A stretch of DNA of 6,789 nt from Bacillota bacterium (GTDB lineage Bacteria > Bacillota > DTU025), in the NCBI GenBank assembly GCA_003456765.1, contig DMOT01000316.1, positions 1 through 6,789 on the forward strand, given 5' to 3'. The notes under the pieces were generated by a model. The model searched no databases, was not told the origin of the DNA, and worked only from the letters and a program-made list of their open reading frames with translations. Positions 1 to 6,424 of this stretch are shown here, one piece after another; the first letter of the stretch is position 1, and every line of letters begins with the position of its first letter. The position numbers were made by a program, and so were the translations under genes.

Positions 1-35
1 CGGCGTGAGAGGCGTGGAGAAGGAGGGCGAAGCCA

Positions 36-1100
36 ATGAAGAGAGCGGGCAAGACCAGGCTCCGCGTGCTCGTACTGGTGGCAGCAATGGCAGCTGTGAT
101 ATGCTGGGCTGCATCAGCCGGGCCGGCCAGTGTGCCGGCGGGGGCGGCTCTCCGCGTACTTTTGTCGAAGATTCCAGGCATCGGGCGGTTCGTGCAGCTT
201 TCGGAGGCTGATGTCGCCCCTTACGGCCTGGAGAGCATCGAGATGATAGTGATGCAGATCCGCCTTCCCCGGATCGTGTTGGGCCTGCTTGTGGGGGCAG
301 GCCTTTCTGCCACTGGAGCCGCCTTCCAGGGGCTTTTCAGAAACCCCCTTGCTGACCCCTACATAATAGGGGCGTCATCAGGCGCCGCCCTGGGAGCTTG
401 CATCGGCATCCTCGCCGCTGGTTCCCGAGGCATAGGTTCGATTTCGGCCCCGTCCTCCTACATTCCGCTCTTTGCGTTTTCAGGCGCGGTGGTCACAGTC
501 GCATTCGTGTATGCCCTGGCCTCCGTGGGCGGGCGGATCCCCACCGACACCTTTCTCCTTGCCGGAGTCGTCGTCGGCTCGTTTGTTTGGGCTGCGGTGT
601 CGTTCCTGATGGTCGTAGCCGGCGAGGATCTGCCGAAGGTTGTCATGTGGCTCATGGGGAGCCTTTCGGCAAAGAGCTGGTCGCACGTGCGGATAACGGC
701 TCCATACGTCATTGGAGGGACTTGTGCCCTGATGGCGCTGGGACGCGACCTCAACCTGATAGCCGTTGGCGAGGAGCCGGCCAGATACATGGGGCTTGAT
801 GTTGAGAAGTTCAAGAAGGCAATCATAGTAGTAGGTTCGCTGATTACCGCAGCCGTCGTTTCCACGTCGGGCCTCATCGGCTTTGTCGGCCTTGTGGTTC
901 CGCATGTTGCCCGCATGCTTATTGGTCCTGACCACCGCTCGCTCATTCCCGCTTCAGTGCTGGGAGGCGCGACATTTATGGTGGCGGCCGACACCCTGGC
1001 CAGGGTGGTCATCCCTCCGCGCGAGATTCCGGTCGGCGTCATTACGGCAATGGCAGGGGCACCCTTCTTCTTCTACCTGCTCCGGAGGAGGAAAAAATGA
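36..1100 (+). CDS. btuC: FecCD-family ABC transporter permease, probably corrinoid (BtuC-like)
   Basis: Inner-membrane permease of a type II ABC importer. Two copies would pair with the ATPase encoded next to form a channel for a corrinoid or another metal chelate. The 354-residue length fits the family, and the protein is hydrophobic throughout with about ten likely membrane segments, the first at roughly residues 9-28. Family landmarks are visible: RLPRI at 76-80, then a Gly-rich stretch leading to FRNPLADPYIIG near 101-112; GEEPARYMGLD near 245-255, the region that normally contacts the ATPase; GLIGFVGLVVPHVAR at 279-293; and PREIPVG near 328-334 before a basic C-terminus (RRRKK). The ATG at 36 follows AGGAGG (21-26) by 9 nt. 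The stop overlaps the next gene's start by 4 bp (ATGA). The family also carries Fe-siderophores and haem; the cobalamin assignment rests on the downstream adenosyltransferase gene and is inference. Confidence 0.9.
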   Translation: MKRAGKTRLRVLVLVAAMAAVICWAASAGPASVPAGAALRVLLSKIPGIGRFVQLSEADVAPYGLESIEMIVMQIRLPRIVLGLLVGAGLSATGAAFQGLFRNPLADPYIIGASSGAALGACIGILAAGSRGIGSISAPSSYIPLFAFSGAVVTVAFVYALASVGGRIPTDTFLLAGVVVGSFVWAAVSFLMVVAGEDLPKVVMWLMGSLSAKSWSHVRITAPYVIGGTCALMALGRDLNLIAVGEEPARYMGLDVEKFKKAIIVVGSLITAAVVSTSGLIGFVGLVVPHVARMLIGPDHRSLIPASVLGGATFMVAADTLARVVIPPREIPVGVITAMAGAPFFFYLLRRRKK

Positions 1101-1960
1101 GAGTTGAGGCGTTCGATGTAAGATACAGTTATGGTCCTAACCTTCCCGACACCTTGAAAGGGATTAGCCTGGATGTGCCAGAGGGGTCGCTCTATGGGAT
1201 AATAGGGCCGAACGGGTCAGGCAAGTCTACGCTTCTTAGGGTGATAGGCGGCATTGCGCGCCCTTCGTCAGGGATGGTTCTCTACGATGGACGCAGCATC
1301 TCGGAGTTCTCTCCGCGACAGGCTGCCCGTACCGTAGCTGCTGTGGCCTCAGGTGAACCTGTCATCTTCCCCTTTACGGTCGAAGAGATAGTGATGATGG
1401 GAAGGTCGCCCTACTTAAGGCCTTTGCAGTCTGAGTCCCTCGAAGACATCGCCCTTGTCGCCCAGGCTATGGAGAGGACGGGCGTCGCGCACCTTGCCTC
1501 GAGGCGGATAATGGAGCTTTCCACCGGGGAGAGGCAGCGCGTGCTGATAGCCCGGGCACTGGCGCAACAGCCGAAGGTATTGCTTCTTGATGAACCCACT
1601 GCGCACCTGGACGTCAACTATCAGGTGGAGATAATGGAGCTTGCCACATCCCTTGCGCACGATTCGGGAATTACCACCATTGCGGTGCTGCACGATCTGA
1701 ACCTGGCGGGCAGATACTGCGACATGCTGGCGATGATCAAGGACGGCCAGGTGGCTGCGGAAGGCTCCCCCGGCGAGGTGCTCACCGAAGAGAACCTTCT
1801 TGAAGTATATGGAGTTAGGGCAGTTGTGGCCCGCCGTCCGGAACTGGATAGGCCTGCAGTTTTTGTGCTATCCGGAAGCTCAACGCCGAGTGGCGCTGAA
1901 ACAGACGACTGGGGAGGTATCGCAGATGAACACCGAAAGCACGATGCCGCGGGAGGGTGA
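1097..1960 (+). CDS. btuD: ABC transporter ATP-binding protein, probably corrinoid (BtuD/FepC-like)
   Basis: Cytoplasmic ATPase that would drive the permease encoded just upstream. With 287 residues it has the complete nucleotide-binding domain in order: Walker A GPNGSGKST at 37-45, FPFTVEEIV and MGRSPY in the helical subdomain, signature LSTGE at 141-145 (usual form LSGGQ/LSGGE), Walker B LLLDEP with D165 and E166, a D-loop (AHLD) and the H-loop His199. The Q-loop is odd: where the family usually reads VPQ, this protein reads VAS, putting Ser85 in the place of the Gln that links ATP and Mg to the permease. About 60 residues after the H-loop form a less conserved tail. GGAGGAGG (1084-1091) precedes the ATG, which overlaps the permease stop as ATGA, so translation is probably coupled. 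The 3' end overlaps the next gene by 35 bp. ATPase identity is secure; the corrinoid substrate is inferred from context. Confidence 0.9.
   Translation: MRVEAFDVRYSYGPNLPDTLKGISLDVPEGSLYGIIGPNGSGKSTLLRVIGGIARPSSGMVLYDGRSISEFSPRQAARTVAAVASGEPVIFPFTVEEIVMMGRSPYLRPLQSESLEDIALVAQAMERTGVAHLASRRIMELSTGERQRVLIARALAQQPKVLLLDEPTAHLDVNYQVEIMELATSLAHDSGITTIAVLHDLNLAGRYCDMLAMIKDGQVAAEGSPGEVLTEENLLEVYGVRAVVARRPELDRPAVFVLSGSSTPSGAETDDWGGIADEHRKHDAAGG
1911..1917 (+). promoter_or_regulatory. Ribosome binding site fixing the cobO start
   Basis: GGGGAGG lies 8 nt before the ATG at 1926, inside the 3' end of the ATPase gene. It supports that ATG over an in-frame ATG at 1800. The 42 residues added by the earlier start would lie wholly inside the ATPase coding sequence and do not resemble an adenosyltransferase N-terminus. 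Confidence 0.75.
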
Positions 1961-2555
1961 GATTCGCGGCAGAATGCCCGGCGCTTTGGTTCAGGTATAT
2001 ACCGGCGACGGGAAAGGCAAAACCACTGCCGCCCTCGGCCTGGGAATGCGCGCCTGTGGTCATGGATACAAAGTACGAATGATACAGTTCATGAAGGGAA
2101 TGAGCTATACAGGGGAGCTCAAGGCAGTGCGGCGCCTTGCCCCTGATTTTGAAATATTCCAGTTTGGAAGGGACTGTAGATTGGCTGAGGAGAGAGGAAC
2201 CGGTGAAGCAGTCTGCGACGGATGCGGAGAATGCTTCGTCCGCATGGGCGATCCTGAGCCGCGTGATATTGAATATGCGAGGCAGGGTTATGAGCTTGCT
2301 GCCGAAACGCTTGATGAGGGAGCCGCCGATCTGGTAATACTAGATGAAATCTCCAATGCAGTCAACTTCGGTCTCATAAGCGTCGATGATGCCGTGTCGC
2401 TGGTGGCCCGGCGTCCCATTGGCGTGGAGCTGGTTCTCACAGGCCGCGACATGCCGGCTGCCCTCGTTGAAATGGCTGACCTCGTGACCGAGATGAAGAT
2501 GGTAAAGCACCCTTACCAGCGAGGGATCCTTGCAAGGCACGGGATAGAGTACTGA
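1926..2555 (+). CDS. cobO: Corrinoid adenosyltransferase, CobO/BtuR type
   Basis: Cytoplasmic ATP:co(I)rrinoid adenosyltransferase, which moves the 5'-deoxyadenosyl group of ATP onto Co(I) corrinoid to make the adenosylcobalamin form. From the ATG at 1926 it is 209 residues, normal for the family. The diagnostic P-loop GDGKGKTT is at 27-34, followed by the characteristic ALGLGMRACGHGY and MIQFMKG stretches, a Walker B-like LVILDEIS with D140 and E141, then VELVLTGRD and the C-terminal KHPYQRGILARHGIEY. Between FGRD and FVRMGDPEP there is a Cys-rich insertion of roughly 18 residues with C84, C97, C100 and C103 (C-X12-C-X2-C-X2-C), which could hold a metal or Fe-S cluster. The gene overlaps the transporter ATPase gene by 35 bp, so import and adenosylation are probably co-expressed, either for salvage of imported corrinoid or as part of biosynthesis. 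Function is confident; the role of the cysteines is unknown. Confidence 0.92.
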   Translation: MNTESTMPREGEIRGRMPGALVQVYTGDGKGKTTAALGLGMRACGHGYKVRMIQFMKGMSYTGELKAVRRLAPDFEIFQFGRDCRLAEERGTGEAVCDGCGECFVRMGDPEPRDIEYARQGYELAAETLDEGAADLVILDEISNAVNFGLISVDDAVSLVARRPIGVELVLTGRDMPAALVEMADLVTEMKMVKHPYQRGILARHGIEY

Positions 2556-2664
2556 CTTGACCGAAACGCAGAAGCAACGCACGTAAACCTGGGCAATAGT
2601 CGCATCACCCGACGTTCGAATAGAGTCCTCTGGCGTGCTGAGAGAAGAGTGCTGCAACAAGAAA

Positions 2665-2673
2665 GAGGAGGGA
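2665..2673 (+). promoter_or_regulatory. Ribosome binding site fixing the TTG start of the phosphohexomutase
   Basis: GAGGAGGGA includes AGGAGG at 2666-2671, which ends 8 nt before TTG at 2680. An in-frame GTG at 2635 has no comparable purine-rich site at the right distance. It would also add a Cys/Glu/Lys-rich leader of 15 residues ahead of the conserved KFGTDGWR start. Confidence 0.75.
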
Positions 2674-2679
2674 CTTGAA

Positions 2680-4107
2680 TTGGCAAGCGAGATCAAGTTC
2701 GGAACGGACGGGTGGAGGGCCGTTATGTGCGACGCCTTCACCTTCGCCAATGTTAGGCTGGTCATACAGGCAATAGCAGACCACGTGATCGAGAATGACA
2801 TGGGTGACCGGGGCGTTCTGGTAGGGTATGATGCCCGTTTCCTGTCACCCGGATTCGCGGATGTGGCCGCGGAGGTGTTGGCGGCAAACGGAATTCCGAC
2901 ACTCATTACAGATCGCGATACGCCCACTCCTGTCGTGGCCTTCACCGTCGCCGACCGCAGCCTTGCCGGAGCGGTCATGTTCACCGCAAGCCATAATCCT
3001 CCGGAATACAATGGCGTGAAGTGGATTCCCCACTATGCGGGGCCTGCTGATCCCGAAATCACCAGGGATATCGAGGGGCACATCGCCCGCCGAGCGAAGG
3101 CGGAATCGGCGCCGCGCAAGATGCCCATCGCCGAGGCGATGAAGTCGGGAATCGTCAAGCAGCACGACCCTTCAGGCAAGTACATATCGCATATCCAGTC
3201 CCTCGTTGACCTGAGCGCCATCGCCAAAAGCCGCACAAAGATCGTATGCGACCCGTTGTTTTCCACGGGCCGCGGCTACATCGACAGAATACTGAAGGAA
3301 GCGGGATGTGATGTTGAGACGATCCATGCCCACCGCGACCCGCTTTTCGGAGGCGGATCCCCTGACCCTTCAGAGGGAAGCCTGGGAGATCTCCGGGAGA
3401 AGGTTGTGTCATCAGGCGCAGACCTCGGCCTTGCCACAGACGGGGATGCTGACAGATTCGGCGCCATCGACTCAGACGGCACGTACCTCGGGGCGAACCA
3501 GATAATCCCGTTGCTCCTGCTCCACCTGGTGCGAACACGCAAAGCCCAGGGTGCAGTCGTCCGCACAATAGCGACTACGCATCTGATAGACAGAATAGCC
3601 CGGGCACACGGCCTAGACGTCGTTGAGACGCCCGTGGGATTCAAGTACATCTGCCAGGTGATGAGGGAGCGGAGTGTGATAATAGGTGGTGAGGAGAGCG
3701 GGGGCCTTTCCATCGGCGGGCATGTTCCTGAGAAGGACGGCATTCTCGCAAACCTTCTGCTTGCAGAGTTCCGGGCGGTCGAAGGCAGAAGCCTTGGCGA
3801 ATCGTTCAGTGATGCTATGAGGAAGTACGGGACATCTCACACCCGCCGGGTCGATGTGAAATTCCCCGATGGCGCCAAGAGGGATGCCCTGATGAGAAGG
3901 CTCATGGAAAGGCCACCGATTAAGGTGGCAGGTAGACGAGTGAGGGATGTGTCTACTGTCGACGGCGTGAGGTTCGGGCTTGACGGCGGAGACTGGTTCC
4001 TGGTGAGGGCCTCCGGAACGGAGCCTGTCGTGAGGTTCTACGCTGAGGCGGATTCAGACGAAGGTATTTCCGCCCTTCTCGGCGAACTTAACGCACTATT
4101 GGGTTGA
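2680..4107 (+). CDS. Phosphoglucomutase/phosphomannomutase family protein
   Basis: Cytoplasmic alpha-D-phosphohexomutase that interconverts hexose 1- and 6-phosphates through a phosphoserine intermediate. From the TTG at 2680 it is 475 residues, usual for the bacterial family. All four active-site elements are present in order: N-terminal KFGTDGWR (6-13); the catalytic phosphoserine loop TASHNP (102-107) with Ser104; the Mg-binding loop DGDADR (254-259) with D254, D256 and D258; the sugar-binding loop GEESGG (337-342); and the C-terminal phosphate-binding loop RASGTEP (443-449). Sequence alone does not separate glucose, mannose and glucosamine specificity. The FGTDGWR opening and the TASHNP loop favour the PGM/PMM group over GlmM, so no gene symbol is given. 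It is 124 bp downstream of cobO on the same strand. That gap shows no clear promoter or terminator, so read-through from the corrinoid operon is possible, though no functional link is obvious. Confidence 0.93.
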   Translation: MASEIKFGTDGWRAVMCDAFTFANVRLVIQAIADHVIENDMGDRGVLVGYDARFLSPGFADVAAEVLAANGIPTLITDRDTPTPVVAFTVADRSLAGAVMFTASHNPPEYNGVKWIPHYAGPADPEITRDIEGHIARRAKAESAPRKMPIAEAMKSGIVKQHDPSGKYISHIQSLVDLSAIAKSRTKIVCDPLFSTGRGYIDRILKEAGCDVETIHAHRDPLFGGGSPDPSEGSLGDLREKVVSSGADLGLATDGDADRFGAIDSDGTYLGANQIIPLLLLHLVRTRKAQGAVVRTIATTHLIDRIARAHGLDVVETPVGFKYICQVMRERSVIIGGEESGGLSIGGHVPEKDGILANLLLAEFRAVEGRSLGESFSDAMRKYGTSHTRRVDVKFPDGAKRDALMRRLMERPPIKVAGRRVRDVSTVDGVRFGLDGGDWFLVRASGTEPVVRFYAEADSDEGISALLGELNALLG

Positions 4108-4183
4108 CTCGACACGGTTCTTGCTTCCAAAGAGCGAGACAGGGGCGACACACGGGCGGCCTGGATGACGGGGGTGGGATGTA

Positions 4184-5332
4184 ATGGGATACTACGATAG
4201 ATGGGGAAGGCCTCGCAGATTTGGTTTCCCCCTTTTTTTGGCGGCTCTTGCAGGAGCGGTGATCGGGGGACTGGTTGTAGGGATGTTGCTGATCGGCCGG
4301 ATACCCGAGCAGCAGGTCTCCCCTGTTCCTCAGCTGCCGGCTCCTATCGATGACGGGGCGTTGCTTCCTGAGGAGAGATTGTCATCGGAGGCTTATTCAG
4401 TGGCTGTTGCTGCGAAGAAGGTTAGCCCGTCAGTGGTGAAGATCTCCACTAAACAGGAGGAACTGGTCTTTTCCTTTTTCTTCAGGCCCATCATACAGGA
4501 GAGGGAGGGGCTTGGATCCGGCGTCATCATAGATGCATCAGGCCATATCCTCACAAACTACCATGTCATAGAGAACGTCACAGAGATAGTGGTTGTGCTG
4601 GCAGATGGCCGCCAGTTTCCTGGCAGCGTAGTTGGGGGAGATGTCTATACTGACCTTGCAGTCATCAAAGTGGAAGGTCAGGACTTGCCAGTAGCGGAAT
4701 TAGGCAACTCCGATCAGATCATCATTGGAGAGCCGGCTGTCGCCATAGGAAACCCGTACGGGTTCGACCACACAGTCACGGCCGGAGTCGTAAGCGCCTT
4801 GAACCGTTCCATAGAAACAGATCAAAGCAGCGGCCTGGTCCTGGAGAACTTGATCCAGACTGATGCCCCCATCAACCCTGGAAACTCAGGAGGGGCTCTG
4901 GTCACAACAGATGGCAAGGTCGTGGGGATCAACACTGCCATTATTCAAGAGGCCCAGGGTATTGGGTTTGCCATCCCCATCAACGCGGCGCGGGATGTGG
5001 CAAACGAGATCATCAAGTATGGCAAGGTGAGAAGGCCCTATCTTGGCGTTGCGGAGATAGTAGTCTTGAACAGAAGTATCGCGCTGCGATACGGGTTGCC
5101 GGTGGATCAAGGCATCTACATTTCGTCTGTCGTCCGGAGCAGCCCTGCAGACCGCGCGGGCCTGGGGAGAGGAGATATAATCATCGCCATCGATGATGCC
5201 AAGGTCACCACAGCTGACGATGTCAGACGGTGCGTGCTCAAGTCGTCCATAGGGGACAAGATGAAGTTCACTGTCGTTGGCGCCAGCAGGCGCGAGCGTG
5301 AGGTTACAGTAACTCTCGGCGAAATGCCGTAA
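4184..5332 (+). CDS. htrA: HtrA/DegP-like serine protease with one PDZ domain, membrane-anchored
   Basis: Envelope quality-control protease expected to degrade or hold misfolded proteins outside the membrane. The 382-residue protein has a short cytoplasmic N-terminus rich in Arg, one hydrophobic segment at about 14-38 acting as an uncleaved signal anchor, and a Pro-rich linker (about 40-62). A trypsin-like domain follows with a complete triad: His127 in TNYHVI, Asp157 in YTDLAVI and Ser235 in NPGNSGGAL. A single PDZ domain runs from about 283 (carboxylate-binding loop YLGV at 286-289) to the end, with the typical SPADRAGL and GDIIIAID segments. One PDZ plus an N-terminal anchor matches the Gram-positive HtrA layout rather than the two-PDZ periplasmic DegP. 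The ATG at 4184 has only a G-rich, imperfect ribosome binding site (GGGGGTGGGA, about 4170-4179). It is 76 bp after the mutase gene, with no clear terminator between them. Confidence 0.94.
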   Translation: MGYYDRWGRPRRFGFPLFLAALAGAVIGGLVVGMLLIGRIPEQQVSPVPQLPAPIDDGALLPEERLSSEAYSVAVAAKKVSPSVVKISTKQEELVFSFFFRPIIQEREGLGSGVIIDASGHILTNYHVIENVTEIVVVLADGRQFPGSVVGGDVYTDLAVIKVEGQDLPVAELGNSDQIIIGEPAVAIGNPYGFDHTVTAGVVSALNRSIETDQSSGLVLENLIQTDAPINPGNSGGALVTTDGKVVGINTAIIQEAQGIGFAIPINAARDVANEIIKYGKVRRPYLGVAEIVVLNRSIALRYGLPVDQGIYISSVVRSSPADRAGLGRGDIIIAIDDAKVTTADDVRRCVLKSSIGDKMKFTVVGASRREREVTVTLGEMP

Positions 5333-5334
5333 TC

Positions 5335-5365
5335 GCCGGCCTTTCTGGTCGACGGACAAGCCGGC
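5335..5365 (+). repeat. Inverted repeat just downstream of htrA
   Basis: GCCGGC at 5335-5340 recurs at 5360-5365. As each copy is self-complementary, the pair can form a 6-bp GC stem with a 19-nt loop starting 3 nt after the htrA stop. No T-run follows, so this is not a classical intrinsic terminator. Significance is uncertain. Confidence 0.4.
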
Positions 5366-5381
5366 AAGAGCAACTTGTTGG

Positions 5382-5394
5382 GCGCCGAGGGCGC
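5382..5394 (+). repeat. Compact GC hairpin between htrA and thyX
   Basis: GCGCC-GAG-GGCGC gives a 5-bp stem with a 3-nt loop. Small potential stems (CAAC/GTTG at 5371-5380) sit just before it, so the first half of the 142-bp gap is structured. The rest (5395-5462) shows nothing I can name. There is no T-run, and no promoter was recognised with confidence. Confidence 0.35.
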
Positions 5395-5462
5395 GACGGC
5401 TGTGTTGCATTACTGGCCATAGGAATACTCGATGAACAGCTGCGTGGCGGCTGCGTGCTTGC

Positions 5463-5468
5463 GGAGGG
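5463..5468 (+). promoter_or_regulatory. Ribosome binding site deciding the thyX start
   Basis: GGAGGG directly abuts an in-frame ATG at 5469 with no spacing, but lies 6 nt before the ATG at 5475. The second ATG is therefore the more likely start. The two options differ by two residues only. Confidence 0.65.
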
Positions 5469-5474
5469 ATGGAA

Positions 5475-6344
5475 ATGGAGCGGGAGGTTGGGCTCAAGTT
5501 CAGAATACTCTACTACCCGTTTATGGGGACGCCTGTAAACACAGAGCGTCTGCTTGTACTCGCCAGGCTTTGCTACAAGCCAATAGGCGTGGATGAGCTA
5601 TACGACATGGTATGGGGCGGAGATGGCGAATCCAGCGGTTCTTCTGCCAAGACTATGGATGATGAAGCCGTCGGAAGATTCGTGCGCGGCTTGATACGTT
5701 CAGGCCATCTTGGCGCATTGGAGCATTGGAACACCAGCTTTGCGGTGGAAGGGTACAGCAGGATATCCAGCCAGCAGAATGACAGGCACAGGTTGATGAA
5801 GATGTTCAAAGACCCCGGCGTTCCGCAGGCGGGCAGCCAGGAGACATGGATAAATGGCCCGGAGCAGGCCTCGGCTGACACATCCCAGATGCAGCAGTCC
5901 CAGAGGTACGTGCGGGAGGACGATTTCAGGTACGTGGTGCCGCCAACTTTCCACACGAACCTCGAGTTTCTCAAGAGATATCGAAAGCTGCAAGAGGAGA
6001 TTGCCGAGCTCCAGAGATACGGCTTGAACGAGGCGAAGCTGCCAGCTGAGGATGTGAGGTTCGGGCTGTCGAACGCAACGGAGACGAGGTTCGTGATAAC
6101 GACAAATGCCAGGCAGCTCAGGCACATGTTCAACCTGAGGTGTTGCGAGAGGGCGCAGTGGGAGATACGCGACCTTTTCGACGGCTTGCTTGAGGAATAC
6201 AAAAAGATTGCTCCGAACATCTTCTGGCGGGCGGGGGCGTCCTGCGAAGACCTGGGCTATTGCCCGGAAGGTGCGGCAAGCTGTGGGCGGGCTCCCACCA
6301 TCGACGACCTGCTTGAGCGTGCAGGCCGCGGCAGAGAGGACTGA
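5475..6344 (+). CDS. thyX: Flavin-dependent thymidylate synthase ThyX with an insertion in its signature motif
   Basis: Makes dTMP from dUMP using methylene-tetrahydrofolate, FAD and NADPH; the family works as a homotetramer in the cytoplasm. From the ATG at 5475 it is 289 residues, longer than the roughly 215-250 usual for the family. ThyX landmarks in order are LARLCYKPI, SGHLGALEH and FAVEGYSR, then the start of the signature R104-H105-R106. The second half of that motif, QQSQRYV with S142 and R144, comes only after 35 residues instead of the usual 7. Downstream, R195 and R222 match the dUMP-site Arg147 and Arg174 of the Thermotoga enzyme, with the same spacing of 27. NARQLRHMF, RAQWEIR and the C-terminal GYCPEG and SCGRAP complete the family pattern. 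Identity is secure; activity is likely but depends on the inserted loop being tolerated. No thyA is in the window. Confidence 0.9.
   Translation: MEREVGLKFRILYYPFMGTPVNTERLLVLARLCYKPIGVDELYDMVWGGDGESSGSSAKTMDDEAVGRFVRGLIRSGHLGALEHWNTSFAVEGYSRISSQQNDRHRLMKMFKDPGVPQAGSQETWINGPEQASADTSQMQQSQRYVREDDFRYVVPPTFHTNLEFLKRYRKLQEEIAELQRYGLNEAKLPAEDVRFGLSNATETRFVITTNARQLRHMFNLRCCERAQWEIRDLFDGLLEEYKKIAPNIFWRAGASCEDLGYCPEGAASCGRAPTIDDLLERAGRGRED
5796..5891 (+). other. In-frame extra segment inside the ThyX signature motif
   Basis: Codons 108-139 sit between RHRL and QQSQRY, where known ThyX proteins have about 4 residues (for example RHRLASYSQQSQRY-type sequences). The net gain is about 28 residues. The segment is polar and rich in Gln, Ser, Gly, Pro and Ala (for example DPGVPQAGSQETW, then EQASADTSQ), which suggests a flexible surface loop. 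It also replaces the small/Ser residues that normally follow RHR. It has no stop, codon use resembles the rest of the gene, and it is far too short for an intein. Confidence 0.7.
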
Positions 6345-6352
6345 GCCTGGCA

Positions 6353-6377
6353 GGATACGTCAAGGTATCCATTGACG
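6353..6377 (+). repeat. Two overlapping, mutually exclusive hairpins after thyX
   Basis: GGATAC (6353-6358) pairs with GTATCC (6365-6370), leaving a 6-nt loop. CGTCAA (6358-6363) pairs with TTGACG (6372-6377), leaving an 8-nt loop. The two 6-bp stems share bases and cannot form together. They begin 9 nt after the thyX stop and no T-run follows, so a terminator role is not shown. Confidence 0.35.
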
Positions 6378-6424
6378 CCGTTAAGACAGCCGCAGGTTTC
6401 TGCCGTATTTGCGCTGGATCATTT

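Noticed and set aside
458..1042. Long open frame on the - strand inside the permease gene
   Set aside because: It is antisense to a clear FecCD permease, its composition is Thr/Ala/Arg-rich with no recognisable domain, and it follows from the codon bias of the real gene.
1800..1925. N-terminal extension of cobO starting at ATG 1800
   Set aside because: It lies wholly inside the ATPase gene and lacks family similarity. The ATG at 1926 has a good ribosome binding site at 8 nt.
2556..2679. Promoter (TTGACC at 2557-2562) or cobalamin riboswitch before the phosphohexomutase gene
   Set aside because: No -10-like hexamer occurs at 16-18 nt spacing, and the 124-bp gap is too short and lacks the structure expected of a cobalamin riboswitch.
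2340..3011. - strand open frame spanning the cobO/phosphohexomutase junction
   Set aside because: It is antisense to two well-supported genes, contains no known motif, and is low-complexity Ser/Thr-rich as expected of a shadow frame.
4104..4132. -35-like TTGACT at the end of the phosphohexomutase gene as an htrA promoter
   Set aside because: The sequence at the proper distance (CCAAAG) is not a plausible -10 box.
5784..5906. Intein or group I intron in thyX
   Set aside because: ThyX genes can host these, but the extra segment is only about 28 residues, in frame, and lacks intein splice-block residues such as a C-terminal HN before the extein.
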